Shown: positions 6,747 through 10,825 of the stretch, piece after piece
Numbering within the stretch: the first letter of the stretch is position 1
Layout: each line of letters starts with the position of its first letter
DNA from: an uncultured Collinsella sp.
GTDB lineage: Bacteria; Actinomycetota; Coriobacteriia; Coriobacteriales; Coriobacteriaceae
Direction of reading: 5' to 3'
Assembly: GCA_900545445.1 (NCBI GenBank)
Contig: UQZH01000058.1
Span: forward strand, 1 to 10,825
DNA length: 10,825 nt
Translations under genes and position numbers: made by a program
The notes under the pieces: model-generated
What the model was told of the DNA's origin: nothing
Databases searched by the model: none
Seen by the model: the letters and a program-made list of their open reading frames with translations, nothing else

Positions 6747-6786
6747 GGGTGCCCTCGCTCGGGCGCGAATCGTGAAGGGAGCATGT

Positions 6787-7506
6787 ATGAAGAGCTTTAT
6801 TGCCGAGGATTCATTTTGGGAGCTGTTTCCTCAGGCGGCGGTCGGTGTTGTGGTCGTGGAGGGCATGAAACCCGCGGCTCAGATTCCCCAGGAGGATGTG
6901 GATGTAATTGCGGCGTTGCTCGACCGCGCCAATATCGATGCGGAGCGTCATTTGACCAGCGACACTATCAGCGAGAACGCACCGGTCAAGGCATGGCGCG
7001 AGGTCTATCGTCTGTTCAAGACCAAAAAGGGCGCGCGTTGCTCAATCGAGAACCTGCTCAAGCGCGTGCTCAAAGGCAAACCGGTGGGCCACATTACGCC
7101 CGCGGTGGATATCTATAACACGGTGTCGCTGTCCTATGCACTGCCCGTGGGAGGCGAGGATCTGCATGCGATTGAGGGAGACCTTCGCTTGAAGGTGACC
7201 GACGGCGGGGATGCGTTCCTGCCGCTTGGCGAGGAAGCGGACGACCCGACGCTGCCCGGCGAGCTCGCCTACATTGACGATGCGGGCGCCGTGTGCCGCT
7301 GCTGGAACTGGCGCGACGGCGTTCGAACGGCTCTATCCGACGATTCGGCCGACGCGTTTTTGGCGATTGAGTGCGTAGAGCCCGAGCGTATGGGGGACTG
7401 TCAGGCCGCCATCGATCGCTTAGCCGAGCTGCTTGAGCGCTATCTGGGGGCGACGGTTGTCGTTAAGACGCTTGTGACCCGCGACAATCCCCGCGTAGAG
7501 CTCTAG
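6787..7506 (+). CDS. Solo B3/B4 tRNA-binding domain protein
   Basis: A 239-residue soluble protein consisting of little more than the B3/B4 domain known from the beta subunit of phenylalanyl-tRNA synthetase (family COG3382-like). The family pattern is clear: WREVYRLFKTKKGARCSIENLLKRVL at about 70-95, VDIYNTVSLSYALPVGGEDL at 107-126, PGELAYIDDAGAVCRCWNWRD at 157-177. In PheRS this domain carries the editing site that hydrolyses mis-charged Tyr-tRNA; stand-alone versions may act in trans on tRNA or amino-acid substrates, but their role is not settled. The ATG at 6787 follows GAAGGGA (6774-6780); an upstream in-frame ATG at 6745 lies in the T-run of the leader hairpin and is rejected. Single gene, between two hairpin terminators, under its own promoter and structured leader. 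Confidence 0.85.
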   Translation: MKSFIAEDSFWELFPQAAVGVVVVEGMKPAAQIPQEDVDVIAALLDRANIDAERHLTSDTISENAPVKAWREVYRLFKTKKGARCSIENLLKRVLKGKPVGHITPAVDIYNTVSLSYALPVGGEDLHAIEGDLRLKVTDGGDAFLPLGEEADDPTLPGELAYIDDAGAVCRCWNWRDGVRTALSDDSADAFLAIECVEPERMGDCQAAIDRLAELLERYLGATVVVKTLVTRDNPRVEL

Positions 7507-7532
7507 CGGCGCCTAGAACCTATTGATGCCCC

Positions 7533-7573
7533 AAACCACCACAAAGGTGCCTGTCCCCTTTGTGGTGGTTTTT
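7533..7573 (+). terminator. Hairpin terminator of the B3/B4 gene (repeat copy 2)
   Basis: AAACCACCACAAAGG (7533-7547) is exactly complementary to 7557-7571 around the loop TGCCTGTCC, and a T-run closes it (7569-7573). The stem equals copy 1, but the loop is the reverse complement of the loop there. Confidence 0.8.
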
Positions 7574-7622
7574 ATGTTGATGAGTTAACAAATAGGACGC
7601 GCAGTGCTGGCGGCCGCTGGGT

Positions 7623-7643
7623 ACGGTTAAGATGTTTACCCGT
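7623..7643. promoter_or_regulatory. Candidate MarR-type operator
   Basis: ACGGTTAA (7623-7630) and TTACCCGT (7636-7643) form an inverted repeat matching at 7 of 8 positions, spaced by GATGT. Size and layout suit a MarR-family dimer. It lies 33 bp before the regulator's start codon and covers a possible -10 (TAAGAT, 7628-7633), as expected for autorepression. A convincing -35 was not found. Confidence 0.45.
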
Positions 7644-7676
7644 TAGCATTATGCAAGCGAAAGGCGGTCGTCTCCC

Positions 7677-8126
7677 ATGCAGCAGAGCGACGAGACACGT
7701 TTCGAGGACTTTGTCGGACTGATCAGCGGACTCTACAAGGAGATCCAGCGCATTAAGACATCTGAGGGCGCAAGGCTGGGCCTTAAGGGCTCCGACATTA
7801 TGTGCCTGTACTATCTTGAGCGCAGCAAGGACGGCCTGACTGGTGCCGACCTCGCCCGCATGGCTGGCGTGACCCGCGCTGCCGTCTCGCGCACGCTGGC
7901 GCATCTGGAGGAGGGCGGCTACGTCGAAGTCGACGATTCGGGCGATGCCGCCGTTAAGTATCGCGCCCCGGTTCGACTGACCACGTTGGGCGGCGAGAGC
8001 ATGAACGAGGCCGATTGCATTATTCGTGAAGTGCTCGACACCACCGGCAAGGCCATGGGCGTGGAACAGCGTGAGCAGATGTATGCGTCGCTGCGTACGA
8101 TTCTCAACACCTTGCGCGAGCTGTAG
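7677..8126 (+). CDS. MarR-family transcriptional regulator
   Basis: A 149-residue winged helix-turn-helix protein of typical MarR length. Helical dimerisation segments occupy roughly residues 6-50; the helix-turn-helix is LTGADLARMAGVTRAAVSRTLAHLEEGGYV at 54-83, with the recognition helix around 66-78 and the beta wing about 84-103. A C-terminal helix (about 125-149) completes the dimer interface. Such proteins usually repress their own and a neighbouring gene and release DNA on binding a small ligand; the ligand is unknown. No cysteine pair suggests OhrR-type redox sensing. The start is preceded by AAAGGCGG (7660-7667). degV follows 119 bp downstream in the same direction with no terminator between, so co-transcription is possible. 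Confidence 0.88.
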   Translation: MQQSDETRFEDFVGLISGLYKEIQRIKTSEGARLGLKGSDIMCLYYLERSKDGLTGADLARMAGVTRAAVSRTLAHLEEGGYVEVDDSGDAAVKYRAPVRLTTLGGESMNEADCIIREVLDTTGKAMGVEQREQMYASLRTILNTLREL

Positions 8127-8214
8127 GGCCACCAAGGCATTTGCTTCCCATTAACAACTGCATCGTCCCGTTTAAGCGCGTATACCGTGCCGGGGCATTG
8201 CTGTCAAAATTCCC

Positions 8215-8231
8215 TGCGCGAGGTCCGCGCA
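8215..8231 (+). other. Small GC hairpin before the degV ribosome binding site
   Basis: TGCGCG (8215-8220) pairs with CGCGCA (8226-8231) around AGGTC; AGAAAGGA follows directly. It may modulate translation of degV, but short GC palindromes are frequent at this base composition. Confidence 0.3.
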
Positions 8232-8245
8232 AGAAAGGATTCGCT

Positions 8246-9100
8246 ATGTCCGTCCGCATTATTACCGATTCCGCAAGCGATATGTCGCCGGCCGAGCATC
8301 CGGCACTGGCCGTTTTGCCGCTGTCCGTCACCTTTGGAACCGATGTGTTCATGGATGGCATCGACATCGATCACCAGCGCTTTTACGAGATGCTCGTGGA
8401 GCGCGATGAGCTGCCCAAGACCGGTCAGGTTAACCCATACGCGTTTTCGCAGGCTATCGCCGAGGTTCGCGAAGCCGGCGATGAGGCTGTGATTATTACC
8501 GTGGGCGCTAAGCTCTCGGGCACCAATCAGAGCGCCCGTACCGCACTGGCCGAGGCGCCGGGCGGCGATGTGTACGTGGTTGATAGCAACAACGTCACCC
8601 TGGGTGAACGCATCCTGGTTGAGTATGCGCTGCGCTTGGTGGACGAGGGCCGTAGCGCGGCCCAGATTGCGGCGGCGGTCGAGGCCGTGCGCGACCGCGT
8701 GGTGGTTATTGGCCTGCTCGAGACGCTGGAGTACCTGGTGCGCGGCGGTCGCCTGTCTGCTGCTGCCGGCGCCGTGGGTACGCTGCTCAACGTGAAGCCG
8801 GTCGTGGCCGCCGAGGACGGCCTCATCGTGCAGTTGGGCAAGGCGCGCGGTTCCAAGAACGGTCGAAACCTGTTGAACCAGAAGGTCGAGCAGGCGGGCG
8901 GCGTCGACTTCTCCATGCCGCTGGCGCTCGGCTATACGGGCCTTTCGGATGCGGTGCTCAAGAAGTATATCGAGGACAGCGCGGCACTGTGGGCTGGCCA
9001 CACCGAGGGCGAGCTGCCCGTTCACACCATCGGTGCCACCATCGGTACCCACGTAGGCCCCGGTGCCGTAGCCGTAGCCTTCTTCCAGCCCGCCAACTAA
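8246..9100 (+). CDS. DegV family fatty-acid-binding protein (FakB-like)
   Basis: A 284-residue cytosolic protein of usual DegV length. It begins with IITDSASDM at 5-13; the lipid-site region reads PKTGQVNPYAFSQAI at 57-71; then AKLSGTNQSA at 88-97, VVDSNNVTLGERILVEYA, LEYLVRGGRLSAAAG, and near the C-terminus THVGPGAVAVAFF. Family members bind a fatty acid; FakB proteins present it to the kinase FakA for phosphorylation and use in phospholipid synthesis. In most members the first site reads TSQ; here it is TGQ (Gly60), removing a serine often close to the carboxylate. The start at 8246 has AAGAAAGGA at a normal distance; an upstream in-frame ATG at 8141 lacks one. No fakA gene is in the window. 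Confidence 0.92.
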   Translation: MSVRIITDSASDMSPAEHPALAVLPLSVTFGTDVFMDGIDIDHQRFYEMLVERDELPKTGQVNPYAFSQAIAEVREAGDEAVIITVGAKLSGTNQSARTALAEAPGGDVYVVDSNNVTLGERILVEYALRLVDEGRSAAQIAAAVEAVRDRVVVIGLLETLEYLVRGGRLSAAAGAVGTLLNVKPVVAAEDGLIVQLGKARGSKNGRNLLNQKVEQAGGVDFSMPLALGYTGLSDAVLKKYIEDSAALWAGHTEGELPVHTIGATIGTHVGPGAVAVAFFQPAN

Positions 9101-9113
9101 CCAACCTGCCAAC

Positions 9114-9203
9114 AAATGATCCCTTGGGGACGGAGGAAAACGGATCATCGATCGCACGGAGGCCGCGAATGATCCGTTTTCCTCCGTCCCCAAGGGATCA
9201 TTT
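9114..9203. repeat. Perfect 35-bp inverted repeat with 20-nt loop
   Basis: The 35 bases at 9114-9148 (starting AAATGATCCC, containing GGGGACGGAGG, ending GGATCAT) are the exact reverse complement of 9169-9203. The loop is 9149-9168. It starts 13 bp after the degV stop and ends 34 bp before the MGMT-like start. A few T residues follow, so it may terminate degV transcription in plus RNA, but its length and exactness are beyond what a terminator needs. Confidence 0.85.
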
Positions 9204-9237
9204 CTTTATGCTGTTAATGCGGAGAAGGGAGCGAGCG

Positions 9238-9558
9238 ATGGCGTCTGAGGGCTTTTTTGAGCAGGTGTATGAGGTGGTCGAGCAGATCCCCGAGGGGATG
9301 GTCGCCACGTACGGTCAGGTGGCGCTGCTCGCCGGTCGCGCGCGAAGTGCACGCTATGTGGGGTATGCGCTGCATAGCAACCCACGCCCTGGTCAAATTC
9401 CCTGTCATCGCGTGGTGTTTGCCGACGGCCGTATCTGTGAGGGCTTTGCCTTTGGCGGTCCCGATGCTCAGCGCGAGCTCTTAATGGGGGAGGGCGTGGC
9501 GTTTACCGATTCCATGCACGTCGACTTGGCCGCCTGTCGCTGGCCAGCTGGACTCTAA
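9238..9558 (+). CDS. MGMT/Ogt-family DNA alkyltransferase-like protein (minimal C-terminal domain)
   Basis: A 106-residue protein that contains only the DNA-binding/active-site domain of O6-alkylguanine-DNA alkyltransferases. Seen in order: EGMVATYGQVA at 19-29 (helix-turn-helix start), ARYVGYALHSNP at 38-49 with R39 in the place of the arginine finger, and IPCHRVV at 54-60 with the acceptor cysteine at 56. Ogt/Ada-C are about 165 residues or more and have an N-terminal domain missing here. Alkyltransferase-like (ATL) proteins of this size usually have Trp or Ala in place of the cysteine and recruit excision repair; this one keeps Cys, so it may be a minimal active transferase. The ATG at 9238 follows GGAGAAGGGA (9221-9230). 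Copy 3 of the hairpin terminator closes the gene. Confidence 0.85.
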   Translation: MASEGFFEQVYEVVEQIPEGMVATYGQVALLAGRARSARYVGYALHSNPRPGQIPCHRVVFADGRICEGFAFGGPDAQRELLMGEGVAFTDSMHVDLAACRWPAGL

Positions 9559-9574
9559 CAGTTCTGCCGTGGCC

Positions 9575-9615
9575 AAAACCACCACGAAGGTGCCTGTCCC
9601 CTTTGTGGTGGTTTT
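9575..9615 (+). terminator. Hairpin terminator of the MGMT-like gene (repeat copy 3)
   Basis: AAAACCACCACGAAGG (9575-9590) pairs with 9600-9615 around TGCCTGTCC, with G9586 facing T as a G-U wobble in plus-strand RNA; the 3' arm ends in TTTT. Third copy of the stem seen at 6577 and 7533. Confidence 0.78.
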
Positions 9616-9695
9616 CCGTTGTAGGTTTACCGGGGCTAACTTATGGAGAAGGTGTGGCGGCGCATATAGAGGCTACAAAGTAAGCCACGGCGAAC

Positions 9696-9706
9696 TATAT
9701 TATATT
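9696..9706 (+). promoter_or_regulatory. Candidate -10 region of the small RNA
   Basis: TATATTATATT contains overlapping -10-like hexamers; the one at 9698-9703 (TATTAT) would start transcription close to 9710, where the first hairpin of the RNA candidate begins. No good -35 is seen 16-18 nt upstream. An exact TATAAT is also present on the minus strand (9704 to 9699), equally without a -35. Confidence 0.35.
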
Positions 9707-9709
9707 CAG

Positions 9710-9849
9710 CAACGGAGCAGGCATTAGGCGATGAAAAAGCCTGCCCTGTTGAGCTTGATTCGCATTCCTCCCCTCTGTGCGATTCAACGGTGTACTTCGG
9801 GAACGGGCCCGCTGGCAACTGACTGCCGGCGGGCCCGTTCCCGTTTGTC
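9710..9849 (+). ncRNA. Candidate three-hairpin small RNA
   Basis: Within the 393-bp gap between the MGMT-like gene and trpS, three hairpins follow each other. Hairpin 1: CAACGGAGCAGGC (9710-9722) with GCCTGCCCTGTTG (9739-9751), 12 pairs including one G-U and one mismatch, 16-nt loop. Hairpin 2: TTGATTCGCA (9755-9764) with TGCGATTCAA (9778-9787), one T/T mismatch, 13-nt loop TTCCTCCCCTCTG. Hairpin 3: 9799-9817 with 9824-9842, 19 pairs including one G-U, loop ACTGAC, then GTTTGTC, resembling a terminator with a weak T-run. The C-rich loop complements Shine-Dalgarno sequences, a common mark of regulatory RNAs in Gram-positives. A 45-codon frame (ATG 9731, stop 9866-9868) overlaps it and is the main alternative. 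Confidence 0.5.
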
Positions 9850-9888
9850 GGGGGAGTGCAATGGGTAGAGCCGAGCCGGTCGGGCACC

Positions 9889-9916
9889 AAAAAAGGCGGA
9901 CGCCATAGCGCCCGCC
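9889..9916 (-). terminator. Intrinsic terminator of trpS
   Basis: On the minus strand GGCGGGCGC (9916 to 9908) pairs with GCGTCCGCC (9903 to 9895) around a 4-nt loop and is followed by six T residues (9894 to 9889). The one irregular pair is G-U only in minus-strand RNA, in agreement with the direction of trpS. Confidence 0.85.
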
Positions 9917-9951
9917 CTATAGCAATCGAAAGCTCAAGCCAGCAGATCGGT

Positions 9952-10825
9952 CTAGTACACCATGCCCATGGCGTCCCGAACCTCGGCCAGGGTCTGCTCG
10001 GCGATCTCGTTGGCGCGACGGTTGCCCTCGTGCAGCACGTCCTTCACATAGTCCAGATCGTTCTCGTAGCGCTGGCGACGCTCGCGGATCGGCGCGAAGT
10101 ACTCGTTGACGGCCTCGGTCACGTACTTCTTGAGCTGGCCGGAGCCGCCCATGCCAATCTCCTCGGCAATCTCGACCTCGGAACGGCCGGTGCAGATGGC
10201 GGCGGTCGAAAGCAGGCCGGACACGCCGGGGCGGTTCTCGGGGTCGAACGTGATCATGCGCTCGGAATCGGTCTGGCTCTTCTTGATGCGCTTGGCCGTC
10301 TCCTCGGCGGTCATCGAGATGTTGATGGCGTTGCCGTAGCTCTTGCTCATCTTGCGACCGTCCAGGCCGGGCAGCAGCGGGGTCTCGGACAGCAGCGCGT
10401 CGACCTCGGGGAACACCTTGCCGTAGCGGTTATTAAAGCGGCGGGCGATGGTGCGGGTGAGCTCGATGTGCGGCAACTGGTCGCGACCGACGGGCACCAC
10501 ATTGCCCTTGCAGAACAGGATGTCGCAGGCCTGGTGCACCGGATAGGTGAGCAGAAGACCGGTGAGCTCGTGGCCCGAGGCCTCCATCTCGGCCTTAACC
10601 GTGGGGTTTCGCGCCAGCTCGGCCTCGGAGACCAGCGACAGGAACGGCAGCATGAGCTGGTTGGCGGCGGGCACGGCGGAGTGCGCGTAGATCATGGTCT
10701 TGTCGGGGTCGATGCCGCAGGCAAGGTAGTCCATGACCATGTTGTACACGTTGTCCTGGATGTGCTCGGTGGTGTCGCGGTCGGTGATGACCTGGTAGTC
10801 GGCGATGATGATGTTCGTGTTGACG
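9952..10825 (-). CDS. trpS: Tryptophanyl-tRNA synthetase, N-terminus cut off by the window edge
   Basis: The visible 290 residues are the body and C-terminus of a class I aminoacyl-tRNA synthetase that charges tRNA-Trp. Reading in from the edge: NIIIADYQVITDR (the start of the tryptophan pocket), ACGIDPDKTMIYAHSAVPA, GLLLTYPVHQACDILF, VPVGRDQLPHIELTR, and the ATP-binding KMSKS (10353 to 10339) in GLDGRKMSKSYGN, followed by the C-terminal helical anticodon-binding part ending in AMGMVY. The HIGH-like motif and about 35-45 residues lie beyond 10825, with the first codon split by the edge. The GRKMSKSYGN form resembles the Thermotoga-type TrpRS branch more than E. coli TrpRS; the extra cysteine cluster of the Thermotoga enzyme is not seen. 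Stop is the complement of 9952-9954; the terminator follows 35 bp later. Confidence 0.95.
   Translation of the reverse strand, partial: VNTNIIIADYQVITDRDTTEHIQDNVYNMVMDYLACGIDPDKTMIYAHSAVPAANQLMLPFLSLVSEAELARNPTVKAEMEASGHELTGLLLTYPVHQACDILFCKGNVVPVGRDQLPHIELTRTIARRFNNRYGKVFPEVDALLSETPLLPGLDGRKMSKSYGNAINISMTAEETAKRIKKSQTDSERMITFDPENRPGVSGLLSTAAICTGRSEVEIAEEIGMGGSGQLKKYVTEAVNEYFAPIRERRQRYENDLDYVKDVLHEGNRRANEIAEQTLAEVRDAMGMVY

Noticed and set aside
4982..6784. 600-codon open frame on the minus strand across pckA
   Set aside because: It is antisense to a gene with clear PckA motifs, has low-complexity composition rich in H, G, R, A and V, and shows no known motif. GC-biased codons leave this frame open.
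9643..9669. 8-codon frame (MEKVWRRI) with one tryptophan, a possible leader peptide
   Set aside because: No ribosome binding site before it, and trpS runs the opposite way, so trp-type attenuation has no target gene.
9636..9890. 84-codon open frame on the minus strand between the MGMT-like gene and trpS
   Set aside because: No ribosome binding site, no family likeness, and it crosses the hairpins of the RNA candidate and part of the trpS terminator T-run region.
1..10825. CRISPR array, tRNA, rRNA, prophage, toxin-antitoxin or restriction system
   Set aside because: No regularly spaced direct repeats, no cloverleaf, and no protein of these classes was found on either strand.

Overview
The window is GC-rich, densely coded bacterial DNA. 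Gene content (ATP-type PEP carboxykinase, LctP-family permease, DegV, solo B3/B4-domain protein, tryptophanyl-tRNA synthetase), the strong codon bias that leaves long antisense reading frames open, and recurring intergenic hairpins of the form AACCACCACAAAGG - 9-nt loop - CCTTTGTGGTGGTT suggest a gut Coriobacteriia member, most likely Collinsella. The genus call is inference from recollection of such repeats; no database was searched.

Layout, left to right. (1) 155-994 (+): PPP-type metallophosphoesterase behind a plausible promoter and a small palindrome cluster. (2) 995-1311: a gene-free stretch with two imperfect direct repeats and a 123-bp element bounded by perfect 18-bp inverted repeats. 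(3) 1312-2886 (-): Wzx/MATE-like flippase using a TTG start, divergent from (4) 3066-4637 (+): LctP-family permease. (5) 4638-4888: two nested hairpins, then a 16-bp perfect palindrome with central CG in the promoter zone of (6) pckA, 4889-6559. (7) A hairpin terminator, a good promoter, and a roughly 100-nt structured leader with a 20-bp terminator-like hairpin ahead of (8) a B3/B4-domain protein, 6787-7506. (9) A second hairpin terminator, then a MarR-type regulator (7677-8126) whose promoter region holds an 8-5-8 palindrome, followed by degV (8246-9100). (10) A perfect 35-bp inverted repeat, then a minimal MGMT/Ogt-like protein (9238-9558) and the third copy of the hairpin terminator. (11) 9710-9849: three consecutive hairpins, the middle one with a C-rich anti-Shine-Dalgarno-like loop and the last a 19-bp stem; a good small-RNA candidate. 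(12) 9952 to the right edge (-): trpS, missing its N-terminus.

Functionally this is mostly single-gene housekeeping and metabolism rather than a large operon. The most suggestive pairing is the LctP-family permease with PEP carboxykinase (organic-acid uptake beside the oxaloacetate/PEP node). MarR and degV may be co-transcribed. No mobile-element protein, defence system, CRISPR array, tRNA or rRNA gene was seen. The main novelty is intergenic: two structured RNA candidates, several palindromic repeat families that share a GGGGAC core, and candidate operators.
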